Source of the DNA: Brucella pituitosa | Lineage (GTDB): Bacteria > Pseudomonadota > Alphaproteobacteria > Rhizobiales > Rhizobiaceae | Length of the DNA: 64,000 nucleotides | NCBI RefSeq assembly: GCF_003049685.1 | Contig: NZ_PYSY02000001.1 | Span: 2,159,001-2,223,000 of the forward strand | Direction: 5' to 3' | In this document: one piece after another, positions 39,954 to 50,587 of the stretch | How positions within the stretch are numbered: the stretch's first letter is position 1 | How the letters are laid out: every line of letters begins with the position of its first letter | Program-made: the position numbers and the translations under genes | Notes under the pieces: generated by a model | Databases searched by the model: none | Seen by the model: only the letters and a program-made list of their open reading frames with translations | Told to the model about the DNA's origin: nothing

Positions 39954-40943
39954 ATGAATATGACGAAAACTGCCATGCTGATTGCTCTCATGACAGTCAT
40001 GTTCATGAGCATCGGCTATTTGTTGGGCGGCGGTGGTGGCATGATGATCGCGCTTGTGATCGCGGTTGCCATGAACCTGTTTGGCTACTGGAATTCTGAC
40101 AAGATGGTGCTGCGCATGTATAATGCGCAGGAAGTGGATGAGCGTTCCGGCTCCGATTATTATCGGATGGTCAGTGGTCTCGCTGCCAATGCAGGACTGC
40201 CGATGCCAAAGGTTTACATCATCCACGAAGATCAACCCAATGCATTTGCCACTGGCCGCAACCCGGAAAACGCTGCCGTGGCCGCCACGACTGGCCTGCT
40301 GAACCGACTGACGCCGGAAGAAGTCGCAGGCGTGATGGCGCATGAACTGGCGCATGTTCAGAACCGTGACACGCTCACCATGACAATCGTGGCAACACTT
40401 GCCGGTGCGATCTCCATGCTCGGCAATTTTGCCTTTTTCCTGGGTGGCAACCGAGAGAACGGCAATGGCATCATGGGTGTAATCGGCACGATCCTTGCGA
40501 TGATCGTTGCCCCATTTGCCGCCATGATCGTGCAGATGGCGGTAAGCCGTACCCGCGAATATGCCGCCGACCGTCGCGGTGCCGAAATCTGCGGCAACCC
40601 GCTCTGGCTCTCATCAGCCCTTGGCAAAATCGCCCGCGGTGCCAAATCTGTTGTCAATGAGGAAGCAGAGCACAACCCGGCAACCGCACACATGTTTATC
40701 ATCAACCCCCTGAGCGGACGTGGTGCAGACAACCTGTTTTCGACGCATCCGGACACGGATAATCGTATTCAGGCGCTTGAACAGATGGCTGCAGAAATGG
40801 GTATTCGCTCGGCTGGAATGGCGCAGCGTAACACAGCCCCTGCACAAAACAGTGGTCCTTGGGGACAAACTAGTGGTAATGCAGACAAAAATAACAGTGG
40901 TGGCTCCGGTTCCAATTCTGGCTACCGAGGCCCGTGGTCGTAG
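39954..40943 (+). CDS. htpX: Zinc metalloprotease HtpX
   Basis: A membrane-bound M48 peptidase for quality control of membrane proteins. The 329-aa chain has two N-terminal membrane helices (about 7-25 and 28-45), the zinc-binding HELAH at 130-134, two more hydrophobic segments around 145-195, and the third zinc ligand region [12 protein letters not shown]. The C-terminus is a low-complexity Gly/Ser/Asn tail. A Met at codon 3 is an alternative start. GGAGACC lies upstream. It is followed 35 bases later by the RsmB-type gene, probably in one transcript. Confidence 0.94.
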   Translation: MNMTKTAMLIALMTVMFMSIGYLLGGGGGMMIALVIAVAMNLFGYWNSDKMVLRMYNAQEVDERSGSDYYRMVSGLAANAGLPMPKVYIIHEDQPNAFATGRNPENAAVAATTGLLNRLTPEEVAGVMAHELAHVQNRDTLTMTIVATLAGAISMLGNFAFFLGGNRENGNGIMGVIGTILAMIVAPFAAMIVQMAVSRTREYAADRRGAEICGNPLWLSSALGKIARGAKSVVNEEAEHNPATAHMFIINPLSGRGADNLFSTHPDTDNRIQALEQMAAEMGIRSAGMAQRNTAPAQNSGPWGQTSGNADKNNSGGSGSNSGYRGPWS

Positions 40944-40978
40944 AAACGCATCCCAAGCGTTAGATAAAGTAGAACAGC

Positions 40979-42388
40979 GTGAACGATAAGAAACCTGCGC
41001 CAAAGCGTGGAAATAACAAGCCGCAGACACATGACTACGTCGCAGACCGTGCCGAACAACAACGGCCCGGTCTTGCCGCACGTCTCACCGCGGCCCGCCT
41101 GCTTGGTGCAGTGATTGAAAAGAACACATCGCTCGACGGTCTGACTGATAACAGCCATGGCCATCCGCAGTATCTGGCACTTGAGCCACGCGACCGTTCG
41201 CTCGTTCGCGCTATTTTGGGCTCTGCACTGCGCAATCGCGGTAGCATTGATCGAGCAATCAACAAGCGTCTTGATCGTCCATTGCCGGAAAATGCACATG
41301 CGCTCAAACACCTGCTGCATGTAGCCGTCGCGCAGATTTTCTATCTCAACCTCCCCGATCATTCTGCGGTCGATCTGGCCGTTGAAGCAGCGAATTACGA
41401 TCCGCGCAATCGCAAATATGCTGGTCTCGTCAACGCACTGCTGCGCCGATTGTCGCGCAACAAGGAACGCGCGCTCGAACATACATTGCAGCCTGAAAAA
41501 AATGTGCCTGAATGGTTTTCAAGGAGCCTTACCGATTCCTACGGTCCGAAAAAAACCGAAGCCATTTTGACCATGCATGGTTACGAGCCGCCAATTGATT
41601 TCACCGTTAAAGGTGATCCGAAGGAATGGGCAGAAAAGCTTGGCGGCGTAGCCTTGCCCAACGGTTCTGTGCGTCTTCAGACAGTCGAGGGCAACCTCAC
41701 CGATCTGCCCGGTTTTGCCGAGGGTGACTGGTGGGTACAAGATGCCGCCGCAAGCCTGCCAGCGCGCCTGATGGGCGACATTAAAGGCAAGCGCGTGGCG
41801 GATCTTTGTGCAGCCCCCGGCGGAAAGACTGCACAGCTTGTGCTTCAGGGCGCTGATGTAACAGCGCTTGATATGTCCGAAAACCGCCTCAAGCGGCTTG
41901 ACGGCAATCTGGAACGTCTGGGCCTCAAAGCCCGCACTGTTGCAAGCAATATGATGGATTTTAAGCCGGATACATTGTTTGATGCCGTACTGCTGGATGC
42001 GCCCTGCTCATCCACTGGCACAGTGCGTCGTCACCCAGATGTGCCTTGGACCAAGACGCCGCAGGATATTAAGAAACTTGCCACACTTCAGGCCAAAATG
42101 CTTGAGCAGGCCATCACGCTTGTGAAACCCGGCGGCACAATATTGTTCTCCAATTGCTCACTGCATCCGCAGGAGGGCGAGGATATGGCTCGCAATGCGC
42201 TGAAAAATCCGGCCATTGAAGCCTATCCGATCACGCTTGAAGAGTGCCCCGGCCTCGAAGGATTAATCACCAAAGAAGGCTTCCTGCGGTCAACCCCTGC
42301 CGATCTGCCTGCGGAAAAATTCGATGGCAATCCGAATATGGCAGGCATGGACGGCTTTTTCGCCGCCCGTTTCAGACGCAAAGCCTAA
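40979..42388 (+). CDS. RsmB/NOP-family RNA m5C methyltransferase
   Basis: A 469-aa protein with an N-terminal NusB-like RNA-binding domain (about 30-170) and a C-terminal SAM-dependent methyltransferase. The latter has motif I DLCAAPGGKT at 275-284, the catalytic Cys343 in DAPCSSTGTVRRHPD, and the second Cys393 in SNCSLHPQEGE. The two-cysteine arrangement is diagnostic of RNA m5C methyltransferases. The start is GTG at 40979; no ATG fits the N-terminus. The equivalent E. coli enzyme modifies C967 of 16S rRNA, but the exact target here is not proven. Confidence 0.9.
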   Translation: MNDKKPAPKRGNNKPQTHDYVADRAEQQRPGLAARLTAARLLGAVIEKNTSLDGLTDNSHGHPQYLALEPRDRSLVRAILGSALRNRGSIDRAINKRLDRPLPENAHALKHLLHVAVAQIFYLNLPDHSAVDLAVEAANYDPRNRKYAGLVNALLRRLSRNKERALEHTLQPEKNVPEWFSRSLTDSYGPKKTEAILTMHGYEPPIDFTVKGDPKEWAEKLGGVALPNGSVRLQTVEGNLTDLPGFAEGDWWVQDAAASLPARLMGDIKGKRVADLCAAPGGKTAQLVLQGADVTALDMSENRLKRLDGNLERLGLKARTVASNMMDFKPDTLFDAVLLDAPCSSTGTVRRHPDVPWTKTPQDIKKLATLQAKMLEQAITLVKPGGTILFSNCSLHPQEGEDMARNALKNPAIEAYPITLEECPGLEGLITKEGFLRSTPADLPAEKFDGNPNMAGMDGFFAARFRRKA

Positions 42389-42491
42389 AGCATGTCGCGG
42401 AAAAGTGGGAACCGGTTTTCCAATAACGACATGCATGAAAACAAAGACTTAAAGCGCGGCTCTTGAATACGATAAATTGCGACGCGCTTTA
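42388..42491. repeat. Dispersed intergenic repeat after the RsmB-type gene
   Basis: The first part, AGCATGTCGCGGAAAAGTGG through CGACATGC, is related to the element at 1818-1864. The second part has AAAGCGCGGC near its start and GCGACGCGCTTT near its end. The element starts directly at the stop codon of the methyltransferase gene. Confidence 0.7.
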
Positions 42492-42671
42492 GTCAGTTAG
42501 CAACTGCTGATTAAAATCGATGAATTTGCGATAACGGGTGCGCTGCGCCCGTTATGGTTAACATTCGATTCACCATTATAGACGATTCTAAGAATGCATG
42601 ATTCCGAAATCCGGAAACCGGCATTTCGATAAATCATGGCATGAAAGGACGGGCCTGCCTTATCAGGTCCA

Positions 42672-44420
42672 ATGCGAATGAATTTTAATACGGAGAATGA
42701 AAGGGTGGCAGTCGCGTTGAGCGAAACCCCGCATCTTTGGGGACTGGCTATTGCACAGGCTTGGCGCAAGTTCAGCCGCCGTCTGCGCATGGGCCCGCTT
42801 TTCCGCTGGCGTTTCACAGGCTTCACGCCGGAACGCATTCTGATTGCTCCACCAGATCTGCGCGTTGCGGACCCCCAACTCGCTCAGGAGTTTTATCACG
42901 GTCGCTTCGCGCTTGCCGGTCGCCTTGTCGAGACTGGTGGGCTTTCACCTTTCGCCGTCGAACCACCAACACCTGAGTGGGAAGCAGCACTTCACAGCTT
43001 CAGCTGGCTGCGTCATCTCAAAAGCGCCAATAGCGAGCTTGCCACCGCCAATGCACGTGCCTTGCTTGATGACTGGATGCGCCTTTATGGAAAACGCATC
43101 GGTGGACTGGCCTGGTCACCGGAAGTTACGGCTCAGCGCATCATCGCATGGTTGCAGCACTCCAATCTGATTTTGTCGGGCGCTGAACTGCCTGCCTATC
43201 GCAAATTCATGCGTTCTCTTGCCATGCAGGTGCGCTATCTGCGCACGGTGGCGTCAGCCATGGATGACGGTGAGGAGCGGCTTCGCGCCCGCATCGCACT
43301 TGCATTCGCAGCCCTTGCGCTCCCGGTTTCGCCACCGACGGCGCGTGCGGCTCGCCGCAATCTCGAATATGAGTTAAAGCGCCAGATTCTGCCTGATGGT
43401 GGCCACGTCTCGCGCAATCCCGTCACTATTCTCGAACTGCTGGCCGACCTTCTGCCGCTGCGCCAAACCTATGCCAATGGCACGGAAGCACCACCCAAGG
43501 CGCTGATCGAAGCCGTCGAACGCATGTTGCCAGCGCTCCGCTTCTTCCGTCATCAGGACGGAAGCCTTGCGCTGTTCAACGGCGTCGGGCCAACCATGTC
43601 AGAGCGCATCATTTCAGTGCTGCGCCATGATGAAACCGCGGGCTCGCCGCTGACCCATGCCCCCTATTCAGGCTATGAACGCCTGTCCATGGGGTCTACC
43701 ACGATCATCGCTGACACCGGCCTGCCGCCTCCGGTCACCTCGTCGCGCGATGCCCATGCGGGCTGCCTCGCCTTTGAAATGTCCTCCGGACGTCAGCGCT
43801 ATATTGTCAATTCCGGCGTCGACCGCTTTGGTCCACCAGAATTTCGTCCATTGGGACGCTCGACTGCCGCGCACTCGACGGCTACCATCAATGACACATC
43901 ATCCTGCCGTTTCAGCCTGAATTCAGGGCTTTCCAACATGATCGGTACACCGATCATTGCCGGACCAACCAAAGTGCAGCGTGACCGTGTGGAAGACATG
44001 GGTCGGCAAGGGTTTGTCGCAAGCCATGACGGTTACGTCCGGCTCTTCGGAATTTTCCACGAGCGTCGCGTGGTGCTGTCGCACAATGGCAGCGTCATTC
44101 AGGGTGCCGACCGTTTCTATCGTGGCGATGCCAAAGCTTTGAAAGCCAACGGGCGCGACAATATTGCCGTGCGTTTTCATATTCACCCGTCGGTCGATAT
44201 CTCATTTGATGAAAATGGCCTGATTATCCTGAGCGCACCTCATGATGACACATGGGCTTTCTCCTGCTTCGAAGTGGCGCCGCAATTAGAAGACAGCATC
44301 TTCTTCGCCGGCTTCCGCGGACCTGTGACATCAAAGCAAATCGTGCTGTCGTTTCCGGCCTCAGACCTCCCGGAAGTGAACTGGCAATTCAGCCGCATCG
44401 CCATCGGCAGCTACGCTTAA
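42672..44420 (+). CDS. Heparinase II/III family protein
   Basis: A 582-aa protein. The N-terminal half is an all-helical (alpha/alpha toroid) domain rich in Leu/Arg helices (ALPVSPPTARAARRNLEYELKRQ; GGHVSRNPVTILELLADLL). The C-terminal half is a beta-rich heparinase II/III-like domain (FEMSSGRQRYIVNSGVDRFGP; AAHSTATINDTSSCRF, with the family's conserved His). There is no signal peptide, unlike secreted lyases, so a cytoplasmic or envelope-glycan role is possible. The ATG at 42672 has a weak ribosome-binding site, and a later start is possible. The gene lies between an RNA methyltransferase and purH. Confidence 0.82.
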   Translation: MRMNFNTENERVAVALSETPHLWGLAIAQAWRKFSRRLRMGPLFRWRFTGFTPERILIAPPDLRVADPQLAQEFYHGRFALAGRLVETGGLSPFAVEPPTPEWEAALHSFSWLRHLKSANSELATANARALLDDWMRLYGKRIGGLAWSPEVTAQRIIAWLQHSNLILSGAELPAYRKFMRSLAMQVRYLRTVASAMDDGEERLRARIALAFAALALPVSPPTARAARRNLEYELKRQILPDGGHVSRNPVTILELLADLLPLRQTYANGTEAPPKALIEAVERMLPALRFFRHQDGSLALFNGVGPTMSERIISVLRHDETAGSPLTHAPYSGYERLSMGSTTIIADTGLPPPVTSSRDAHAGCLAFEMSSGRQRYIVNSGVDRFGPPEFRPLGRSTAAHSTATINDTSSCRFSLNSGLSNMIGTPIIAGPTKVQRDRVEDMGRQGFVASHDGYVRLFGIFHERRVVLSHNGSVIQGADRFYRGDAKALKANGRDNIAVRFHIHPSVDISFDENGLIILSAPHDDTWAFSCFEVAPQLEDSIFFAGFRGPVTSKQIVLSFPASDLPEVNWQFSRIAIGSYA

Positions 44421-44540
44421 TTCACAAAGCCTCTGCCTTGCGGCGTTTTAAGGTATGATTCGCGTCTCGCCTGTGCTAACTCGCCATCGTCCCACCCTTC
44501 CTGAACGCAAAACGCTTCAGCAACGAAGAGACCGTTTCCT

Positions 44541-46157
44541 ATGGCTGTCAGCTCCAAGCATATTCCCGCTCCCGATCTTCATCGGGTGCGCCGCGCCCTC
44601 CTTTCCGTGTCCGACAAGACCGGCCTCATCGATTTTGCCAAGGCGCTTCATGCGCATGGCGTTGAAATCCTCTCGACCGGCGGTACCGCCAAGTCGATTG
44701 CCGCTGAAGGCATTCCTGTAAAGGACGTGTCCGAAGTAACCGGCTTCCCGGAAATCATGGACGGACGCGTAAAAACGCTGCATCCATCGGTCCATGGTGG
44801 CCTGCTCGCCGTGCGCAACGATCCTGAACATGTTGCAGCCATGGAAGCACACGGTATTGGTGGCATCGATCTGGCTGTCATCAACCTTTATCCGTTTGAA
44901 GAAGTTCGCTTCAAGGGCGGCGACTACGACACTACTGTCGAAAATATTGACATTGGTGGCCCGGCCATGATCCGCGCTTCGGCAAAGAACCATGCCTATG
45001 TCGCAACCGTTGTCGATCCAGCTGACTATGCAGACGTGGTAGCAGAACTCGAAAAGAACGAAGGCTCGCTACAGCTTTCTTTCCGCAAGAAGTTAGCCGC
45101 CAAGGCATTCTCGCGCACTGCCGCTTATGATGCAGCCATTTCCAACTGGTTTGCCGAAGCTATCAACGAAGAAACCCCGACCTACCGTTCTGTTGCTGGC
45201 AAGCTGCATTCAGTGATGCGGTATGGTGAAAACCCGCATCAGACCGCAGGCTTTTATCTGACCGGCGAACAGCGTCCGGGCGTTGCGACCGCAACCCAAC
45301 TTCAGGGCAAGCAACTTTCCTACAACAACATCAACGATACCGATGCGGCGTTTGAACTCGTCGCCGAGTTTGATCCTGCCCGCACCGCAGCCGTTGCCAT
45401 CATCAAGCACGCCAATCCTTGCGGCGTCGCAGAAGCTGCAACGATCACGGAAGCCTATCTCAAGGCACTGGCTTGCGATCCGGTTTCGGCATTCGGCGGC
45501 ATTGTTGCGCTCAACAAAACGCTTGATGAAGCAGCCGCTGAAGAAATCGTCAAGATCTTCACCGAAGTCATCATCGCACCGGACGCAACCGAAGGCGCAC
45601 AGGCCATCGTTGCTGCCAAGAAGAACCTGCGTCTTCTGGTAACGGGCGGTCTTCCTGACCCACGTGCGAAAGGTATCGCAGCCAAGACAGTTGCTGGCGG
45701 CCTGCTGGTTCAGTCCCGCGACAATGGCGTCGTTGACGATCTCGATCTGAAAGTCGTGACCAAGCGGAGCCCAAGCGAAGCCGAACTCAACGACATGAAA
45801 TTCGCCTTCCGCGTTGGCAAGCATGTGAAGTCAAACGCCATTGTCTATGTCAAGGACGGTGCAACAGTCGGCATCGGTGCAGGCCAGATGAGCCGCGTGG
45901 ATTCGGCCCGTATTGCTGCCCGCAAGGCAGAAGACGCTGCAGAAGCCGCCGGTCTCGCTCAACCGCTGACCAAAGGCTGCGTTGTGGCTTCCGACGCATT
46001 CTTCCCGTTTGCCGACGGTCTGCTTTCTGCCGTTCAGGCAGGCGCGACGGCCGTCATCCAGCCGGGTGGTTCCATGCGTGATGATGAAGTGATCGCTGCT
46101 GCAGACGAACATGGCATCGCCATGGTGATGACCGGCATGCGCCATTTCCGTCACTAA
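44541..46157 (+). CDS. purH: Bifunctional AICAR transformylase/IMP cyclohydrolase
   Basis: PurH catalyses the last two steps of IMP synthesis. The 538-aa chain has the N-terminal cyclohydrolase ([44 protein letters not shown]) and the C-terminal AICAR formyltransferase ([34 protein letters not shown] at the very end). Length and motif order are normal. The upstream gap of 120 bases holds no recognisable riboswitch. A dispersed repeat and a terminator follow. Confidence 0.97.
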   Translation: MAVSSKHIPAPDLHRVRRALLSVSDKTGLIDFAKALHAHGVEILSTGGTAKSIAAEGIPVKDVSEVTGFPEIMDGRVKTLHPSVHGGLLAVRNDPEHVAAMEAHGIGGIDLAVINLYPFEEVRFKGGDYDTTVENIDIGGPAMIRASAKNHAYVATVVDPADYADVVAELEKNEGSLQLSFRKKLAAKAFSRTAAYDAAISNWFAEAINEETPTYRSVAGKLHSVMRYGENPHQTAGFYLTGEQRPGVATATQLQGKQLSYNNINDTDAAFELVAEFDPARTAAVAIIKHANPCGVAEAATITEAYLKALACDPVSAFGGIVALNKTLDEAAAEEIVKIFTEVIIAPDATEGAQAIVAAKKNLRLLVTGGLPDPRAKGIAAKTVAGGLLVQSRDNGVVDDLDLKVVTKRSPSEAELNDMKFAFRVGKHVKSNAIVYVKDGATVGIGAGQMSRVDSARIAARKAEDAAEAAGLAQPLTKGCVVASDAFFPFADGLLSAVQAGATAVIQPGGSMRDDEVIAAADEHGIAMVMTGMRHFRH

Positions 46158-46180
46158 ACTTTGCGTTCATAAGCTGGCAT

Positions 46181-46286
46181 TTAGAGCGCATCCCGAAAAG
46201 TGTGAAACGGTTTTCGGACAAAGATGCGCGTTAAAACAAATATTTAGAGCGTCGATCTGATCCAATCAGATCGAAACGCGCTCTAG
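46181..46286. repeat. Dispersed 106-bp intergenic repeat (second full copy)
   Basis: It matches 21418-21523 at 98 of 106 positions. Ends are TTAGAGCG and CGCTCTAG, with internal GATCTGATCCAATCAGATC (a perfect 7-bp inverted repeat) and the AAACGGTTTTC core. It lies between the purH stop and the purH terminator. Confidence 0.85.
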
Positions 46287-46297
46287 CTAACGAAATG

Positions 46298-46329
46298 GGC
46301 TCCGGGGACATCTTCCCGGGGCCTTTTTT
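46298..46329 (+). terminator. Intrinsic terminator of purH
   Basis: GGCTCCGGGGA (46298-46308) pairs with TTCCCGGGGCC (46312-46322), followed by TTTTTT. Confidence 0.85.
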
Positions 46330-46664
46330 CATGGGCCTATCGTTGAGCTCTGAAGACGTCGCGCCTCGCCGATTACGCAGGAATGATTGGTCTTCGGAAA
46401 ATGAAAGCGGCTTTACTCATAGCGACATATTTTCATCACTTTTACGTCACTCTCGAAAAAGTGAATTCATATTGCTTTCGTTTTATATTCATATTATTTC
46501 GTATTATGCGTTTTGGAGAGCATAACGAAAGTGCAGAGGATGGCACGAAGCTATTGGGAATGCCTGAGGCGTCATCCTGTATTAAGTTGATTTGGAAAGC
46601 AGGCAGTTCGCACGATTCTGCGCTCTGCCGGTAACAAACACCCGAATGGGAGGAGCAAAAGCAC
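46330..46664 (+). promoter_or_regulatory. glpK leader with three TTTCGT-type half sites
   Basis: This 335-base gap has no convincing gene; the short open frames in it lack a ribosome-binding site. CTTTCGTT at 46475-46482 and TTTCGT at 46497-46502 are in one orientation. AACGAAAG at 46524-46531 is inverted. TTTCGTTT-like repeats are known from DeoR-type GlpR operators of glycerol genes in alphaproteobacteria. I infer glycerol-responsive control. The glpK ribosome-binding site GGGAGGAG lies directly before its start. Confidence 0.4.
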
Positions 46665-48164
46665 ATGACTCAATTTATCGGTTCCATCGATCAGGGAACC
46701 ACGAGTTCACGCTTCATTATATTTGACAAGCATGGCGACATTATCGCCATGGACCAGCGGGAACACGAGCAGATTTATCCAAAAGCTGGCTGGGTTGAGC
46801 ACAGCGCCAACGAAATCTGGCGCAACACGCAGCATGTCATCGCAGCTACCTTGAAGAAGGCTAAGCTCAAGGCTTCCGATATCGCATCGGTCGGCATCAC
46901 CAACCAGCGCGAAACCACACTGCTATGGGACAAGGCAACAGGCACACCGCTTTATAATGCAATTGTCTGGATGGATACACGGACCGACGAACTGGTCGAC
47001 CATTTCGTGCAGGATGGCGGTGCAGATCGTCTGCGCGACAAGACTGGCTTGCCTATCTCGACTTATTTTTCAGGCCTCAAGCTACGCTGGATTCTTGATA
47101 ATGTTCCGGGTGCACGCGAAAAGGCTGAAGCAGGCGATGCTCTGTTCGGCACCATCGATAGCTGGCTTGTCTGGAACCTGACAGGCGGCACCGATGGCGG
47201 CATCCACATTACCGATGTCACCAATGCCTCCCGGACGCAGCTTATGGATCTTGCGACCCTGAAATGGGACGAGGAAATTCTGCACCTCTTCGATATTCCA
47301 GCCGCCTGTCTGCCAGAAATTCGTTCATCCAGCGAGGTCTATGGCGATATCTCCCTGCCTTCACTTGAAGGTGTCAAGCTCGCCGGCATTCTGGGCGATC
47401 AGCAGGCAGCCCTTTTCGGTCAGGCCTGTCTTGAGCCGGGCGAAGCCAAGAACACCTATGGCACTGGCTGCTTTATGCTGATGAATACCGGTGAAAAGCT
47501 GGTTCCATCAACCTACGGCCTACTCACCACAGTTGCCTATCAGCTTGGCGATAAAAAGCCGATCTATGCGCTGGAAGGTTCGATTGCCATTACCGGTGCT
47601 TTGGTGCAATGGCTGCGCGATAATCTCGGCATCATCAAAACCAGCGGCGACATTGAAACACTGGCTCGCACGGTCGAAGACAATGGCGATGTCTATTTCG
47701 TTCCTGCCTTCTCTGGTCTTTACGCCCCCCACTGGGAAGATTCGGCACGTGGCGTTGTCGCCGGTCTGACGCGTTTTGCCAATAAGGGTCACATCGCACG
47801 TGCAGCACTCGAAGCTAGCGCCTATCAGGTGCGCGAAGTGCTGGAAGCGATGGTCAAGGATTCCGGTGTTGAAATCACCGAATTGCGGGCCGATGGTGGC
47901 ATGACCATCAACGAACTTCTCATGCAGTTCCAGTCCGACATCCTGGATGTGCCGGTCGTACGTCCCAAAATCATCGAAACCACAGCCCTCGGTGCCGCCT
48001 ATGCGGCGGGTCTCGCCGTTGGCTACTGGAAGTCGACGAACGACATTATCGAAAACTGGCAAGTCGGCCAGCGCTGGCACCCTAAGATGACATCAAAGGA
48101 AAGAACCCGCCTGTTCGCCTCATGGGAAAAAGCCGTTCAGCGTTCCCTCAACTGGGTCGAATAA
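46665..48164 (+). CDS. glpK: Glycerol kinase
   Basis: A 499-aa FGGY-family kinase that phosphorylates glycerol to glycerol-3-phosphate. N-terminal [17 protein letters not shown] is the phosphate-binding strand-turn. [24 protein letters not shown], the [12 protein letters not shown] motif and [19 protein letters not shown] follow as expected. The ATG at 46665 has GGGAGGAG upstream. It is followed 121 bases later by glpF on the same strand, so the two form a glycerol uptake unit. Confidence 0.97.
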   Translation: MTQFIGSIDQGTTSSRFIIFDKHGDIIAMDQREHEQIYPKAGWVEHSANEIWRNTQHVIAATLKKAKLKASDIASVGITNQRETTLLWDKATGTPLYNAIVWMDTRTDELVDHFVQDGGADRLRDKTGLPISTYFSGLKLRWILDNVPGAREKAEAGDALFGTIDSWLVWNLTGGTDGGIHITDVTNASRTQLMDLATLKWDEEILHLFDIPAACLPEIRSSSEVYGDISLPSLEGVKLAGILGDQQAALFGQACLEPGEAKNTYGTGCFMLMNTGEKLVPSTYGLLTTVAYQLGDKKPIYALEGSIAITGALVQWLRDNLGIIKTSGDIETLARTVEDNGDVYFVPAFSGLYAPHWEDSARGVVAGLTRFANKGHIARAALEASAYQVREVLEAMVKDSGVEITELRADGGMTINELLMQFQSDILDVPVVRPKIIETTALGAAYAAGLAVGYWKSTNDIIENWQVGQRWHPKMTSKERTRLFASWEKAVQRSLNWVE

Positions 48165-48285
48165 GGGTTTTAATCTGGCCCGATCAACGGGCCATCGCCT
48201 GAAATGGACAATAGTTTTGGACAGCCGGTGAGCACATTTGCCCACCGGACGGTTTTTCAGCGCCCAATTATCCTCGGAGCAAAAA

Positions 48286-49008
48286 ATGGGTCATGGTTTT
48301 ATTGGAGAATTTCTCGGCACAATGGTGCTTATCCTACTGGGTGACGGCGTCGTCGCCAACGTGCTCCTGGCCAAATCCAAAGGTCAGAACTCGGGTTGGA
48401 TCGTCATAACAGCGGGTTGGGGTTTTGCCGTTCTTTGTGGTGTCATGGTTGCGGTTTCAGCGGGTGCTGCAGGCCATCTCAATCCGGCCGTAACCCTTGC
48501 CTTCTATGCGGCTGGCACATTTCCTGCTGCTGAAGTCGCACCCTATATTGCGGCACAAATGCTTGGTGCATTCGCGGGTGCTATTCTGGTTTATCTGGCC
48601 TACTTGCCTCATTGGAAGCCAACCGAAGACAAAGATCTCAAGCTTGCCGTCTTCTGTACAGGCCCAGCGATCCGCAACATTCCGGCCAATTTCATCACGG
48701 AAATCATCGGCACTTTCGTACTCGTATTTGTCGTCATCGCCATTGGCGCAAAGGCCGTTGGTGCCGTCGGCGTTCTGGGCCCGCTGATGGTTGGCCTTCT
48801 CGTATGGGCACTCGGTGTGTCGCTCGGCGGACCGACCGGCTATGCAATCAATCCGGCGCGTGATCTTGGACCACGCATTGCGCATGCTCTGCTACCCATT
48901 CCGGGTAAAGGCGGATCAGATTGGTCCTATGCATGGGTGCCAGTTGCAGCACCTGTGGTCGGTGGTCTTATCGCCATTGCCTGTGCCAAAGCCGCAGGCA
49001 TGATGTAA
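48286..49008 (+). CDS. glpF: Glycerol uptake facilitator (aquaglyceroporin)
   Basis: A 240-aa six-helix channel for glycerol diffusion. The two NPA-type half helices are HLNPAVTLAFY (NPA at 66-68) and AINPARDLGPR. The Asp after NPAR is typical of aquaglyceroporins rather than water-only channels. I chose the ATG at 48286 (MGHGFIGEFLGT), with GGAGC six bases upstream. The longer frame to 48238 adds residues not seen in the family. It forms a functional pair with glpK, and a strong hairpin follows. Confidence 0.94.
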   Translation: MGHGFIGEFLGTMVLILLGDGVVANVLLAKSKGQNSGWIVITAGWGFAVLCGVMVAVSAGAAGHLNPAVTLAFYAAGTFPAAEVAPYIAAQMLGAFAGAILVYLAYLPHWKPTEDKDLKLAVFCTGPAIRNIPANFITEIIGTFVLVFVVIAIGAKAVGAVGVLGPLMVGLLVWALGVSLGGPTGYAINPARDLGPRIAHALLPIPGKGGSDWSYAWVPVAAPVVGGLIAIACAKAAGMM

Positions 49009-49013
49009 ACGTT

Positions 49014-49054
49014 AGAGATACGCCGATCTGACCCAATCAGATCGGCGTATCTCT
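49014..49054. terminator. Bidirectional terminator after glpF, derived from the dispersed repeat
   Basis: An 18-bp perfect stem, AGAGATACGCCGATCTGA (49014-49031) with its complement (49037-49054), has a CCCAA loop and a short T-run. The GATCTGA...CCAATCAGATCG centre and the TTAGAG start are the same as in the 106-bp repeats, so the terminator appears to be a reduced repeat copy between convergent genes. Confidence 0.88.
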
Positions 49055-49076
49055 TTTGCCTACTGCATTTCCTTAT

Positions 49077-50453
49077 CTATCTGTCGGATGGATAAGGAGT
49101 TCTCGCAGCCAGCACCAAACCGACAGTAAAAAACAATACCAGTACTGACATACCCAATGCTGCCGAATGCGTGAGCGCTGTCACGGTTGCCACCAGGAAC
49201 GGTCCGAGGAAGCTGGTTGCTCTTCCAGCCAATGCATAGATGCCAAAATATCGACCCGATTCTTCTGGCTTGATGCTGCGCGCGAACCAGGAGCGAGACG
49301 AGGCCTGCACGGGACCGAAGGCAGCACCCATCATGATCCCGTAAATCAGGAAAGCATGTTCCGCAGACGTCGCAAACAAGCCTTGAGCTGGCGAATAGTC
49401 GAGCGCCACCATACCAAACAGCAGATAGTCCCGCCCCGTAGATACCATCCCTATGGAAGCGAAAAACAGCAATACCAGCGAAATCATCACGATCACTTTG
49501 GAGCCAAAGCGCGCATCCATGCGGCTCGCAACAAGGCAACTGAAAATTGCCATGACATTGGTGATCATGCCGAAAAGTCCGATCCCTGTGATCGACCAAT
49601 GAAACATCGATGCGGCATAGCCTGCACCCAAGGCGATGATGGCATTGACGCCATCCTGATAAATCATTCGAGCAACCAGAAATCGTGCAACGCCTGGACG
49701 CTTACGTACTTCGCCCAACGTTGCCTTTAACTCCGACAAACCTTTGCCAAGTGCCTGTCGCAAAGGCTTTCCGCGCGCCTGATCGGGTGTGAACAAAAAC
49801 ATCGGCAGAACAAAAATCAGATACCAGATAGCGGCGATCGGCCCCGTGATACGGGCATCTTCTCCCTGTACCGGGTCCAACCCAAACAAGGGCTTCATAC
49901 CAAGGATCGTTTTGCCGGTTTCAGGTGAAGCCGAGAGACAAAAGACGACAAAGATCAGAACGATCATGCCGCCCAGATAACCAAGCCCCCAGGCGAGATT
50001 GGAAACTCTTCCTATATCTTCTCGCGGCACGAGACGCGGCATCATGGAATCGTTGAAAACAATAGAAAATTCCGCAGAAACCATCGCTATGCTAAAGGCA
50101 AGCAATACCCAGAACAGATTGGCTCCCGGCACAGCAAACCAAAGCGTCATCAGACTGACGATCTTGAGAACGGCAAAAAAGCCAATCCATGGCTTGCGCG
50201 CACCCGTCTGGTCGGCAATCGACCCCAGAACAGGCGATAGAATGGCGATTGCGAAGCCTGCAGCCGCAAAGCCGTAGCCCCATGCAATCTGCCCGGCTTC
50301 AGGCGTTTCGGCCATACGTGAAATGAAGTAAGGCCCGAAAATAAAAGTTATGACAACCGTGAAAAACGGCTGTGCCGCCCAGTCGAAAAATATCCAGCCC
50401 CATACGCCGCGTCGAGAAGCATAGCCTCTCGCGCTTACAGATTGATCGCCCAA
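49077..50453 (-). CDS. UMF1-family MFS transporter
   Basis: A 458-aa transporter with about 12 membrane helices. The N-terminal WGWIFFDWAAQPFFTVVITFIFGPYF is the signature of the UMF1/Atg22-like MFS group, and a SIADQTGARKPW loop follows helix 2. GPVQASSRSWFARSIKPEESGRYFGIYAL is another highly conserved family segment. The substrate is unknown in bacteria. The gene stands alone on the minus strand, convergent with glpF. Confidence 0.85.
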   Translation of the reverse strand: MGDQSVSARGYASRRGVWGWIFFDWAAQPFFTVVITFIFGPYFISRMAETPEAGQIAWGYGFAAAGFAIAILSPVLGSIADQTGARKPWIGFFAVLKIVSLMTLWFAVPGANLFWVLLAFSIAMVSAEFSIVFNDSMMPRLVPREDIGRVSNLAWGLGYLGGMIVLIFVVFCLSASPETGKTILGMKPLFGLDPVQGEDARITGPIAAIWYLIFVLPMFLFTPDQARGKPLRQALGKGLSELKATLGEVRKRPGVARFLVARMIYQDGVNAIIALGAGYAASMFHWSITGIGLFGMITNVMAIFSCLVASRMDARFGSKVIVMISLVLLFFASIGMVSTGRDYLLFGMVALDYSPAQGLFATSAEHAFLIYGIMMGAAFGPVQASSRSWFARSIKPEESGRYFGIYALAGRATSFLGPFLVATVTALTHSAALGMSVLVLFFTVGLVLAARTPYPSDR

Positions 50454-50540
50454 TGAATTGCTCCTTGCCCCCGATGCTTGAAGCTTCTCTTCAGTAATTA
50501 AGCTGGACCTTATACTGCGCTTTCCCCACCTACAATAAAC

Positions 50541-50568
50541 AAAAAAGGGCGACCGAAGCCGCCCCTTT
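50541..50568 (-). terminator. Intrinsic terminator of the glutamate dehydrogenase gene
   Basis: AAAGGGCG (50544-50551) pairs with CGCCCCTTT (50560-50568) with one bulged C. TTTTTTG lies after the stem on the minus strand, just past the stop. Confidence 0.78.
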
Positions 50569-50587
50569 AACTTAGAGTTGCCTTACC

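Noticed and set aside
44421..44540. Purine or ZTP riboswitch upstream of purH
   Set aside because: The 120-base gap shows no conserved riboswitch core or terminator-antiterminator pair.
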